Source: Apostichopus japonicus (lineage: Eukaryota; Echinodermata; Holothuroidea; Aspidochirotida; Stichopodidae). Taken from it: a stretch of 64,000 nucleotides of DNA. The notes below the pieces were generated by a model. That model ran no database searches. It saw only the letters and a list, made by a program, of their open reading frames with translations, and had not been told where the DNA came from. Below are positions 14,485 through 28,594 of the stretch, in pieces (the stretch's first letter is position 1; each line of letters starts with the position of its first letter). A program made the translations under genes and the position numbers. Location: the NCBI RefSeq assembly GCF_037975245.1, contig NC_092567.1, positions 13,470,876 through 13,534,875 of the forward strand, written 5' to 3'.

Positions 14485-16600
14485 CCGAACATTCGATTGA
14501 TCGGTACCGAACATTCGATTGGTACCGAACATTCGATTGATCGGTACCGAACATTCGATCGATACTGCACATTTGATCGATCGATACCGCACATTCGATT
14601 GATCGGTATCGCACATTCGATTGATCGTTACCGAACAATCGATTGATCGGTACCGCACATTCGATTGATCGGTACCGCCTATTTGCTTGATCGGTTTCGC
14701 ACATTCGATCGATCGATGCCGAACATTCGATTGATCGGTACCGAACATTCGATTGATCGATACCGCACATTCGATTGATCGGTTCCGAACATTATATTGA
14801 TCGGTACCGCACATTCGATTGATCGGTACCGAACATTCGATTGATCGATACCGCACATTCGATTGATCGGTTCCGAACATTATATTGATCGGTACCGAAC
14901 ATTCGATCGATCGATACTGCACATTCGATTGATCGGTACCGCACATTCGATTTATCGATACCGAACATTCGATTCATCGGTTTCGCACATTCGATTTATC
15001 GGTACCGGACATTCGATTGATCGATACCGCACATTCGATTGATCGGTACCGAACATTCGTTTGATCGGTAGCGCACATTCGATTGATCGGTACCGAACAT
15101 TCGATTAATCGGTACCGAACATTCGATTGATCGGTACCGCACATTCGATTGATCGGGACCAAACATTCGATTGATCGGTACCGCACATTCGATTGATCGG
15201 TACCGCACATTCGATTGATCGGTACCGCACATTCGATCGATCGATACCGCACATTCGATTGATCGGTACCGAACATTCGATTGATCGGTACCGAACATTC
15301 GATCGATACTGCACATTCGATCGATCGATACCGAACATTCGATTGATCGGTACCGCACATTCGATTGATCGGTACCGAACATTCGATCGATCGATATTGC
15401 ACATTCGATTGATCGGTACCGCACATTCGATTGATCGGTCCCGAATATTCGATTGATCGGTACCGAACATTCGATTGATCGGTTTCGCACATTAGGTTGA
15501 TCGGTTTCGCACATTCGATTGATCGATACTGTACATTCGATTGATCGATACCGCACATTCGATTGAACGGTACCGCACATTCGATCGATCGATACCGCAC
15601 ATTCGATTGATCGGTACCGAACATTCGATTGATCGGTACCGAACATTCGATTGGTACCGAACATTCGATTGATCGGTACCGAACATTCGATCGATACTGC
15701 ACATTTGATCGATCGATACCGCACATTCGATTGATCGGTACCGCACATTCGATTGATCGGTTTCGCACATTAGTTTGATCGATACCGCACATTCGATTGA
15801 TCGGTACCGCACATTCGATTGATCGGTACCGCACATTCGATTGATCGGTACCGCACATTCGATCGATACCGCACATTCGATTGATCGGTACCGAACATTC
15901 GATCGATACTGCACATTCGATCGATCGATACCGAACATTCGATTGATCGGTACCGCACATTCGATTGATCGGTACCGCACATTCGATTGATCGGTACCGA
16001 ACATTCGATTGATCGATACCGCACATTCGATTGATCGGTACCGAACATTCGATTAATCGGTACCGAACATTCGATTGATCGGTACCGCACATTCGATCGA
16101 TCGATACCGCACATTCGATTGATCGGTATCGAACATTCGATCGATACTGCACATTCGATCGATCGATACCGAACATTCGATTGATCGGTACCGCACATTC
16201 GATTGATCGGTACCGCACATTCGATTGATCGGTACCGAACATTCGATTGATCGATACCGCACATTCGATTGATCGGTACCGAACATTCGATTAATCGGTA
16301 CCGAACATTCGATTGATCGGTACCGCACATTCGATCGATCGATACCGAACATTCGATTGATCGATACCGCACATTCGATTGATCGGTACCGCACATTCGA
16401 TTGATCGGTACCGCACATTCGATTGATCGATACCGCACATTCGATTGATCGGTACCGAACATTCGATTAATCGGTACCGAACATTCGATTGATCGGTACC
16501 GCACATTCGATTGATCGGGACCAAACATTCGATTGATCGATACCGCACATTCGATTGATCGGTACCGCACATTCGATTGATCGGTACCGAACATTCGATC
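14485..16600 (+). repeat. Mixed monomers with a 238-bp tandem repeat
   Basis: No multi-kb block recurs cleanly here. The stretch is rich in 18-bp monomers (CGATCGATACTGCACATT and CGATTGGTACC). It contains a local tandem duplication of 238 bp at about 15,880-16,117 and 16,118-16,355 (ten 22-bp monomers plus one 18-bp monomer), seen as repeated runs from GATACTGCAC to TTAATCGGTACC. A GGTTCCGAACATTATATTG pair near 14,780 and 14,870 marks a smaller duplication. I see nothing except satellite. Confidence 0.75.
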
Positions 16601-16609
16601 GATCGATAC

Positions 16610-18815
16610 CGCACATTCGATTGATCGGTACCGAACATTCGATTGATCGGTACCGAACATTCGATCGATACTGCACATTTGATCGATCGATACCGCACAT
16701 TCGATTGATCGGTATCGCACATTCGATTGATCGTTACCGAACATTCCATTGATCGGTATCGCACATTCGATTGATCGGTACCGAACATTCGATCGATTGA
16801 TATTGCACATTCGATTGATCGGTACCGCACATTCGATTGATCAGGACCGAACATTCGATTGATCAGGACCGAACATTCGATTGATCGGTTTCGCACATTA
16901 GGTTGATCGGTTTCGCACATTCGATGGATCGATACTGTACATTCGATTGATCGGTACCGCACATTCGATTGATCGGTACCGAACATTCGATTGATCAGGA
17001 CCGAACATTCGATTCATTGGTTTCGCACATTTGGTTGATCGGTTTCGCACATTCGATGGATCGATACTGTACATTCGATTGATCGGTACCGCACATTCGA
17101 TTGATCGGTACCGAACATTCGATTGATCGATACCGCACATTCGATCGATCGGTACCGAACATTATATTGATCGGTACCGAACATTCGATCGATCGATACT
17201 GCACATTCGATTGATCGGTACCGCACATTCGATTTATCGGTACCGGACATTCGATTGATCGATTCCGCTCATTCGATTGATCGGTACCAAACATTCGTTT
17301 GATCGGTACCGCACATTCGATTGATCGGTACCGCACATTCGATTGATCGGTACCGCACATTCGATTGATCGGTACCGCACATTCGATTGATCGGTACCGA
17401 ACATTCGATTGATCGATACCGCATATTCGATTGATCGGTACCGAACATTCTATCGATCGATACCGCACATTCGATTGATCGGTACCGCCCATTCGATTTA
17501 TCGGTACCGGACATTCGATTGATCGATACCGCACATTTGGTTGATCGGTTTCGCACATTCGATCGATCGATACCGAACACTCGATTGATCGGTACCGCAC
17601 ATTCGATTGATCGATACCGCACATTCGATTAATCGATACCGGACATTCGATTGATCGATACCGCACATTCGATCGATCGATACCGCACATTCGATTGATC
17701 GGTACCGAACATTCGATTGATCGGTACCGAACATTCGATTGGTACCGAACATTCGATTGATCGGTACCGAACATTCGATCGATACTGCTTATTTGATCGA
17801 TCGATACCGCACATTCGATTGATCGGTACCGCACATTCGATTGATCGGTCCCGAACATTCGATTGATCAGGACCGAACATTCGATTGATCGGTTTCGCAC
17901 ATTAGGTTGATCGGTTTCGCACATTCGATCGATCGATACTGTACATTCGATTGATCGGTACCGCACATTCGACTGATCGGTACCGCACATTCGATTGATC
18001 GGTACCGCACATTCGATTGATCGATACCGCACATTCGATTGATCGATACCGGACATTCGATTGATCGATACCGCACATTCGATTGATCGGTAACGAACAT
18101 TCGTTTGATCGGTACCGCACATTCGATCGATCGATTGGTACCGCACATTCGATTGATCGGTACCGCCTATTTGCTTGATCGGTTTCGCACATTCGATCGA
18201 TCGATACCGAACATTCGATTGATCGGTACCGCACATTCGATCGATCGGTACCGAACATTCGATTGATCGATACCGCACATTCGATTGATCGGTACCGCAT
18301 ATTCGATTGATCGGTACCGCACATTCGATTGATCGTTACCAAACATTCGATTGATCAGGACCGAACATTCGATTCATCGGTTTCGCACATTTGGTTGATC
18401 GGTTTCGCACATTCGATCGATCGATACCGAACATTCGATTGATCGGTACCGCACATTCGATTGATCGGTACCGCACATTCGATTGATCGATACCGCACAT
18501 TCGATTGATCGGTACCGAACATTCGACTGATCGGTACCGAACATTCGATCGATACTGCACATTCGATCGATCGATACCGCACATTCGATTGAACGGTACC
18601 GAACATTCGATCGATCGATACCGCACATTCGATTGATCGGTACAGAACATTCGATCGGTACCGCACATTCGATTGATCGGTACCGAACATTCGATTGATC
18701 GATACCGCATATTCGATTGATCGGTACCGAACATTCGATTAATCGGTACCGAACATTCGATTGATCGGTACCGCACATTCGATCGATCGGGACCAAACAT
18801 TCGATTGATCGATAC
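16610..18815 (+). repeat. Higher-order block Q, copy 1
   Basis: This tandem unit repeats at an offset of 2,206 bp, falling to 2,184 and 2,162 bp as two single monomers drop out of the next copy. Landmarks are CGATCGATTGATATTGCAC near 16,790, two GATCAGGACC monomers near 16,845, CGATGGATCGATACTGTAC near 16,923 and 17,055, GATTCCGCTCATTCG near 17,260 and GTACCGCCCATTCG near 17,482. Edges are approximate because whole-monomer indels occur close to them. Confidence 0.8.
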
Positions 18816-20970
18816 CGCACATTCGATTGATCGGTACCGAACATTCGATTGATCGGTACCGAACATTCGATCGATACTGCACATTTGATCGATCGATACC
18901 GCACATTCCATTGATCGGTATCGCACATTCGATTGATCGTTACCGAACATTCGATTGATCGGTATCGCACATTCGATTGATCGGTACCGAACATTCGATC
19001 GATTGATATTGCACATTCGATTGATCGGTACCGCACATTCGATTGATCAGGACCGAACATTCGATTGATCAGGACCGAACATTCGATTGATCGGTTTCGC
19101 ACATTAGGTTGATCGGTTTCGCACATTCGATGGATCGATACTGTACATTCGATTGATCGGTACCGCACATTCGATTGATCGGTACCGAACATTCGATTGA
19201 TCAGGACCGAACATTCGATTCATTGGTTTCGCACATTTGGTTGATCGGTTTCGCACATTCGATGGATCGATACTGTACATTCGATTAATCGGTACCGCAC
19301 ATTCGATTGATCGGTACCGAACATTCGATTGATCGATACCGCACATTCGATCGATCGGTACCGAACATTATATTGATCGGTACCGAACATTCGATCGATC
19401 GATACTGCACATTCGATTGATCGGTACCGCACATTCGATTTATCGGTACCGGACATTCGATTGATCGATTCCGCTCATTCGATTGATCGGTACCAAACAT
19501 TCGTTTGATCGGTACCGCATATTCGATTGATCGGTACCGCACATTCGATTGATCGGTACCGCACATTCGATTGATCGGTACCGAACATTCGATTGATCGA
19601 TACCGCATATTCGATTGATCGGTACCGAACATTCTATCGATCGATACCGCACATTCGATTGATCGGTACCGCCCATTCGATTTATCGGTACCGGACATTC
19701 GATTGATCGATACCGCACATTTGGTTGATCGGTTTCGCACATTCGATCGATCGATACCGAACACTCGATTGATCGGTACCGCACATTCGATTGATCGATA
19801 CCGCACATTCGATTAATCGATACCGGACATTCGATTGATCGATACCGCACATTCGATCGATCGATACCGCACATTCGATTGATCGGTACCGAACATTCGA
19901 TTGATCGGTACCGAACATTCGATTGGTACCGAACATTCGATTGATCGGTACCGAACATTCGATCGATACTGCTTATTTGATCGATCGATACCGCACATTC
20001 GATTGATCGGTACCGCACATTCGATTGATCGGTCCCGAACATTCGATTGATCAGGACCGAACATTCGATTGATCGGTTTCGCACATTCGATCGATCGATA
20101 CTGTACATTCGATTGATCGGTACCGCACATTCGACTGATCGGTACCGCACATTCGATTGATCGGTACCGCACATTCGATTGATCGATACCGCACATTCGA
20201 TTGATCGATACCGGACATTCGATTGATCGATACCGCACATTCGATTGATCGGTACCGAACATTCGTTTGATCGGTACCGCACATTCGATCGATCGATTGG
20301 TACCGCACATTCGATTGATCGGTACCGCCTATTTGCTTGATCGGTTTCGCACATTCGATCGATCGATACCGAACATTCGATTGATCGGTACCGCACATTC
20401 GATCGATCGGTACCGAACATTCGATTGATCGATACCGCACATTCGATTGATCGGTACCGCATATTCGATTGATCGGTACCGCACATTCGATTGATCGTTA
20501 CCAAACATTCGATTGATCAGGACCGAACATTCGATTCATCGGTTTCGCACATTTGGTTGATCGGTTTCGCACATTCGATCGATCGATACCGAACATTCGA
20601 TTGATCGGTACCGCACATTCGATTGATCGGTACCGCACATTCGATTGATCGATACCGCACATTCGATTGATCGGTACCGAACATTCGACTGATCGGTACC
20701 GAACATTCGATCGATACTGCACATTCGATCGATCGATACCGCACATTCGATTGAACGGTACCGAACATTCGATCGATCGATACCGCACATTCGATTGATC
20801 GGTACAGAACATTCGATTGATCGGTACCGAACATTCGATTTGTACCGAACATTCGATTGATCGGTACCGAACATTCGATCGATACTGCACATTTGATCGA
20901 TCGATACCGCACATTCGATTGATCGGTATCGCACATTCGATTGATCGTTACCGAACATTCGATTGGTACC
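18816..20970 (+). repeat. Higher-order block Q, copy 2
   Basis: This is a tandem copy of 16,610-18,815 carrying the same landmarks (TGATATTGCAC at 19,005, TACTGTACA at 19,140, GATTCCGCTC near 19,465, GTACCGCCCATTCG near 19,666). Relative to copy 1 it lacks two single monomers. Near 20,816 it diverges into about 400 bp of additional monomers, including the one-off GATTTGTACCGAAC near 20,840. Confidence 0.8.
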
Positions 20971-21214
20971 GAACATTCGATTGATCGGTACCGCACATTC
21001 GATCGATACTGCACATTTGATCGATCGATACCGCACATTCGATTGATCGGTACCGCACATTCGATTGATCGGTACCGAACATTCGTTTGATCGATACCGC
21101 ACATTCGATTGATCGGTACCGGACATTCGATTGATCGGTACCGCTTATTCGATTGATCGGTACCGCACATTCGATCGATCGATACCGCACATTCGATTGA
21201 TCGGTACCGAACAT

Positions 21215-21905
21215 TCGATCGGTACCGCACATTCGATTGATCGGTACTGAACATTCGATTGATCGATACCGCATATTCGATTGATCGGTACCGAACATTC
21301 GATTAATCGGTACCGAACATTCGATTGATCGGTACCGCACATTCGATCGATCGGGACCAAACATTCGATTGATCGATACCGCACATTCGATTGATCGGTA
21401 CCGAACATTCGATTGATCGGTACCGAACATTCGATCGATACTGCACATTTGATCGATCGATACCGCACATTCCATTGATCGGTATCGCACATTCGATTGA
21501 TCGTTACCGAACATTCGATTGATCGGTATCGCACATTCGATTGATCGGTACCGAACATTCGATCGATTGATATTGCACATTCGATTGATCGGTACCGCAC
21601 ATTCGATTGATCAGGACCGAACATTCGATTGATCAGGACCGAACATTCGATTGATCGGTTTCGCACATTAGGTTGATCGGTTTCGCACATTCGATGGATC
21701 GATACTGTACATTCGATTGATCGGTACCGCACATTCGATTGATCGGTACCGAACATTCGATTGATCAGGACCGAACATTCGATTCATTGGTTTCGCACAT
21801 TTGGTTGATCGGTTTCGCACATTCGATGGATCGATACTGTACATTCGATTGATCGGTACCGCACATTCGATTGATCGGTACCGAACATTCGATTGATCGA
21901 TACCG
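21215..21905 (+). repeat. Block Q, partial third copy
   Basis: This stretch follows 18,651-19,341 at an offset of 2,564 bp, which is the 2,162-bp period plus the 402-bp insertion to its left. It has CATTCCATTGATCGGTATCG near 21,470 and TGATATTGCAC near 21,569 in the same order. It ends near 21,905, where the two sequences part. Confidence 0.75.
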
Positions 21906-22079
21906 CATATTCGATTGATCGGTACCGAACATTCGAATAATCGGTACCGAACATTCGATTGATCGGTACCGCACATTCGATTGATCGGGACCAAACATTC
22001 GATTGATCGATACCGCACATTCGATTGATCGGTACCGCACATTCGATCGATCGGTACCGCACATTCGATCGATCGATAC

Positions 22080-25000
22080 CGCACATTCGATTGATCGGTA
22101 CCGAACATTCGATTGATCGGTACCGAACATTCGATCGATACTGCACATTTGATCGATCGATACCGCACATTCCATTGATCGGTATCGCACATTCAATCGA
22201 TCGTTACCGAACATTCGATTGATCGGTACCGCACATTCGATTGATCAGGACCGAACATTCGATTGATCAGGACCGAACATTCGATTGATCGATTTCGCAC
22301 ATTAGGTTGATCGGTTTCGCACATTCGATGGATCGATACTGTACATTCGATTGATCGGTACCGCACATTGGATTGATCGGTACCGAACATTCGATTGATC
22401 AGGACCGAACATTCGATTCATTGGTTTCGCACATTTGGTTGATCGGTTTCGCACATTCGATGGATCGATACTGTACATTCGATTGATCGGTACCGCACAT
22501 TCGATAGATCGGTACCGCACATTCGATTGATCGGTACCGAACGTTCGATTAATCGGTACCGAACATTCGATTGATCGGTACCGCACATTCGATTGATCGG
22601 GAACAAACATTCGATTGATCGATACCGCACATTCGATTGATCGGTACCGCACATTCGATTGATCGGTACCGCACATTCGATCGATCGATACCGCACATTC
22701 GATTGATCGGTACCGAACATTCGATCGATACTGCACATTCGATCGATCGATACCGAACATTCGATTAATCGGTACCGCACATTCGATTGATCGGTACCGC
22801 ACATTCGATTGATCGTTACCGAACATTCGATTGATCGATACCGCATATTCGATTGATCGGTACCGAACATTCGATTAATCGGTACCGAACATTCGATTGA
22901 TCGGTACCGCACATTCGATTGATCGGGACCAAACATTCGATTGATCGGTACCGCACATTCGATTGATCGGTACCGCACATTCGATTGACCGGTTTCGCAC
23001 ATTAGGTTGATCGGTTTCGCACATTCGATGGATCGATACTGTACATTCGATTGATCGGTACCGCACATTCGATTGATCGGTACCGAACATTCGATTGATC
23101 AGGACCGAACATTCGATTCATTGGTTTCGCACATTTGGTTGATCGGTTTCGCACATTCGATGGATCGATACTGTACATTCGATTGATCGGTACCGCACAT
23201 TCGATTGATCGGTACCGAACATTCGATTGATCGATACCGCATATTCGATTGATCGGTACCGAACATTCGATTGATCGGTACCGCACATTCGATTGATCGG
23301 GACCGAACATTCGATTGATCGATACCGCACATTCGATTGATCGGTACCGCACATTCGATTGATCGGTACCGCGCATTCGATCGATCGATACCGCACATTC
23401 GATTGATCGGTACCGAACATTCGATCGATCGGTACCGAACATTCGATCGATACTGCACATTTGATCGATCGATACCGCACATTCCATTGATCGGTATCGC
23501 ACATTCGATTGATCGTTACCGAACATTCGATTGATCGGTACCGCACATTCGATTGATCGGTACCGAACATTCGATCGATTGATATTGCACATTCGATTGA
23601 TCGGTACCGCACATTCGATTGATCAGGACCGAACATTCGATTGATCAGGACCGAACATTCGATTGATCGATTTCGCACATTAGGTTGATCGGTTTCGCAA
23701 ATTCGATGGATCGATACTGTACATTCGATTGATCGGTACCGCACATTCGATTGATCGGTACCGAACCTTCGATTGATCAGGACCGAACATTCGATTCATT
23801 GGTTTCGCACATTTGGTTGATCGGTTTCGCACATTCGATGGATCGATACTGTACATTCGATTGATCGGTACCGCACATTCGATTGATCGGTACCGCACAT
23901 TCGATTGATCGGTACCGCACATTCGATTGATCGGTACCGAACATTCGATTGATCGATACCGCATATTCGATTGATCGGTACCGAACATTCGATTAATCGG
24001 TACCGAACATTCGATTGATCGGTACCGCACATTCGATTGATCGGGAACAAACATTCGATTGATCGATACCGCACATTCGATTGATCGGTACCGCACATTC
24101 GATTGATCGGTACCGCACATTCGATCGATCGATACCGCACATTCGATTGATCGGTACCGCACATTCGATCGATACTGCACATTCGATCGATCGATACCGA
24201 ACATTCGATTAATCGGTACCGCACATTCGATTGATCGGTACCGCACATTCGATTGATCGTTACCGAACATTCGATTGATCGATACCGCATATTCGATTGA
24301 TCGGTACCGAACATTCGATTAATCGGTACCGAACATTCGATTGATCGGTACCGCACATTCGATTGATCGGGACCAAACATTCGATTGATCGGTACCGCAC
24401 ATTCGATTGATCGGTACCGCACATTCGATTGATCGGTACCGCACATTCGATCGATACTGCACATTCGATCGATCGATACCGCACATTCGATTGATCTGTA
24501 CCGCACATTCGATCGATCGATACCGAACATTCGATTGATCGGTACCGAACATTCGATTGATCGGTACCGAACATTCGATTGGTACCGAACATTCGATTGA
24601 TCGGTACCGAACATTCGATCGATACTGCACATTTGATCGATCGATACCGCACATTCGATTGATCGGTATCCCACATTCGATTGATCGGTACCGAACATTC
24701 GATTGATCGGTACCGCACATTCGATTGATCGGTACCGAACATTCGATCGATCGATATTACACATTCGATTGATCGGTACCGCACATTCGATTGATCGGTC
24801 CCGAACATTCGATTGATCAGGACCGAACATTCGATTGATCGGTTTCGCACATTAGGTTGATCGGTTTCGCACATTCGATGGATCGATACTGTACATTCGA
24901 TTGATCGGTACCGCACATTCGATTGATCGGTACCGAACATTCGATTGATCAGGACCGAACATTCGATTCATTGGTTTCGCACATTTGGTTGATCGGTTTC

Positions 25001-28000
25001 GCACATTCGATCGATCGATACCGAACATTCGATTGATCGGTACCGCACATTCGATTGATCGGTTTCGCACATTCGATTGATCGGTACCGAACATTCGATT
25101 GATCAGGACCGAACATTCGATTGATCGGTTTCGCACATTTGGTTGATCGGTTTCGCACATTCGATCGATCGATACCGAACATTCGATTGATCGGTACCGC
25201 ACATTCGATCGATCGGTACCGCACATTCGATTGATCGATACCGCACATTCGATCGATCGATACCGGACATTCGATTGATCGATACCGCACATTCGATTGA
25301 TCGGTACCGAACATTCGTTTGATCGGTACCGCACATTCGATCGATCGATACTGCACATTCGATCGATCGGTACCGAACATTCGATTGATCGATACCGAAC
25401 ATTCGATTGATCGGTACCGAACATTCGATCGATCGATACCGCACATTCGATTGATCGGTACCGAACCTTCGATTCATTGGTACCGCACATTCGATTGATA
25501 GATGCAGAACATTCGATCGATCGATATCGCACATTCGATATATCGGTACCGCACATTCGATCGATCGGTACCGCACATTCGATTGATCGGTACCGAACAT
25601 TCGATTGATCAGGACCGAACATTCGATTGATCGGTTTCGCACATTTGGTTGATCGGTTTCGCATATTGGATCGATCGATACCGAACATTCGATTGATCGG
25701 TACCGCACATTCGATCGATCGGTACCGAACATTCGATTGATCGATACCGCACATTCGATTGATCGATACCGCACATTCGATTGATCGGTACCGAACATTC
25801 GATTGATCAGGACCGAACATTCGATTCATCGGTTTCGCACATTTGATTTATCGGTACCGCACATTCGATTGATCGATACCGCACATTCGATTGATCGGTA
25901 CCGAACATTCGTTTGATCGGTAACGCACATTCGATTGATCGGTACCGCACATTCGATTGATCGGTACCGCACATTCGATTGATCGGTACCGAACATTCGA
26001 TTGATCGATACCGCACATTCGATTGATCGGTACCGCACATTCGATTGATCGGTACCGAACATTCGATTGATCGATACCGCATATTCGATTGATCGGTACC
26101 GAACATTCGATTATTCGGTACCGAACATTCGATTGATCGGTACCGCACAATCGATTGATCGGAACCAAACATTCGATTGATCGATACCGCACATTCGATC
26201 GATCGGTACCGCACATTCGATTGATCGGTACCGCACATTCGATCGATCGATACCGCACATTCGATTGATCAGTACCGAACATTCGATCGATATTGCACAT
26301 TCGATCGATCGATACCGCACATTCGATTGATCGGTACCGCTCATTCGATCGATCGATACCGCACATTCGATCGATCGGTACCGAACATTCGATTGATCGG
26401 TACCGAACATTCGATTGGAACCGAACATTCGATCGATCGGTACCGCACATTCGATTGATCGGTACCGAACATTCGATTGATCAGGACCGAACATTCGATT
26501 CATCGGTTTCGCACATTCGATTGATCGGTACCGCACATTCGATTGATCGATACCGCACATTCGATTGATCGGTACCGAACATTCGTTTGATCGGTACCGC
26601 ACATTCGATCGATCGATACCGCACATTCGATTGATCGGTATCGCACATTCGATTGATCGGTACCGAACATTTGATTGATCGGTACCGCACATACGATTGA
26701 TCGGTAGTGAACATTCGATCGATCGATATTGCACATTCGATCGATCGGTACCGAACATTCGATTGATCGATACCGAACATTCGATTGATCGGTAACGAAC
26801 ATTCGATTGATCGATACCGCACATTCGATTGATCGGTACCGAACCTTCGATTCATTGGTATCGCACATTCGATTGATCGATACAGAATATTCAATCGATC
26901 GATACCGCACATTCGATTGATCGATACCGCACATTCGATTGATCGGTACCGAACATTCGATTGATCGATACCGCATATTCGATTGATCGGTACCGAACAT
27001 TCGATTAATCGGTACCGAACATTCGATTGATCGGTACCGCACATTCGATTGATCGGGACCAAACATTCGATTGATCGATACCGCATATTCGATTGATCGG
27101 TACCGAACATTCGATTAATCGGTACCGAACATTCGATTGATCGGTACCGAACATTCGATCGATACTGCACATTTGATCGATCGATACCGCACATTCCATT
27201 GATCGGTATCGCACATTCGATTGATCGTTACCGAACATTCGATTGATCGGTACCGCACATTCGATTGATCGGTACCGAACATTCGATCGATTGATATTGC
27301 ACATTCGATTGATCGGTACCGCACATTCGATTGATCAGGACCGAACATTCGATTGATCAGGACCGAACATTCGATTGATCGGTTTCGCACATTAGGTTGA
27401 TCGGTTTCGCACATTCGATGGATCGATACTGTACATTCGATTGATCGGTACCGCACATTCGATTGATCGGTACCGAACATTCGATTGATCAGGACCGAAC
27501 ATTCGATTCATTTTTTTCGCACATTTGGTTGATCGGTTTCGCACATTCGATGGATCGATACTGTACATTCGATTGATCGGTACCGCACAACATTCGATTG
27601 ATCGATACCGCATATTCGATTGATCGGTACCGAACATTCGATTAATCGGTACCGAACATTCGATTGATCGGTACCGCACATTCGATTGATCGGGACCAAA
27701 CATTCGATTGATCGATACCGCACATTCGATTGATCGGTACCGCACATTCGATTGATCGGTACCGCACATTCGATCGATCGATACCGCACATTCGATTGAT
27801 CGGTACCGAACATTCGATTGATCGGTACCGAACATTCGATCGATACTGCACATTTAATCGATCGATACCGCACATTCCATTGATCGGTATCGCACATTCG
27901 ATTGATCGTTACCGAACATTCGATTGATCGGTACCGCACATTCGATTGATCGGTACCGAACATTCGATCGATTGATATTGCACATTCGATTGATCGGTAC

Positions 28001-28594
28001 CGCACATTCGATTGATCAGGACCGAACATTCGATTGATCAGGACCGAACATTCGATTGATCGATTTCGCACATTAGGTTGATCGGTTTCGCACATTCGAT
28101 GGATCGATACTGTACATTCGATTGATCGGTACCGCACATTCGATTGATCGGTACCGAACATTCGATTGATCAGGACCGAACATTCGATTGATCGGTACCG
28201 AACATTCGATTGATCGATACCGCATATTCGATTGATCGGTACCGAACGTTCGATTAATCGGTACCGAACATTCGATTGATCGGTACCGCCTATTTGGTTG
28301 ATCGGTTTCGCACATTCGATTAATCGATACCGAACATTCGATTGATCGGTTCCGCACATTCGATTGATCGGTACCGAACAGTATATTGATCGGTACCGAA
28401 CATTCGATTGATCGGTACCGAACATTCGATTGATCGATACCGCACATTCGATTGATCGGTACCGAACCTTCGATTCATTGGTACCGCACATTCGATATAT
28501 CGGTACCGCACATTCGATCGATCCGTACCGCACATTCGATTGATCGGTACCGAACATTCGATTGATCGGTTTCGCACATTTGGTTAATCGGTTT
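22080..28594 (+). repeat. 6,515-bp higher-order unit R, copy 1
   Basis: This unit of 6,515 bp is followed directly by a nearly identical copy. The length is 296 monomers plus 3 bp, explained by length-variant monomers inside, including a 3-bp insertion (GCACAACATT) at 27,584-27,594. The start is set by CATTCGATTGATCGGTACC following GATACCGCA at 22,080. The end is set by the jump after GGTTAATCGGTTTCGCA at about 28,594. Substitutions against copy 2 that I verified are at 22,370, 26,163, 26,731, 27,687 and 28,421. Contents are only satellite monomers. Confidence 0.92.
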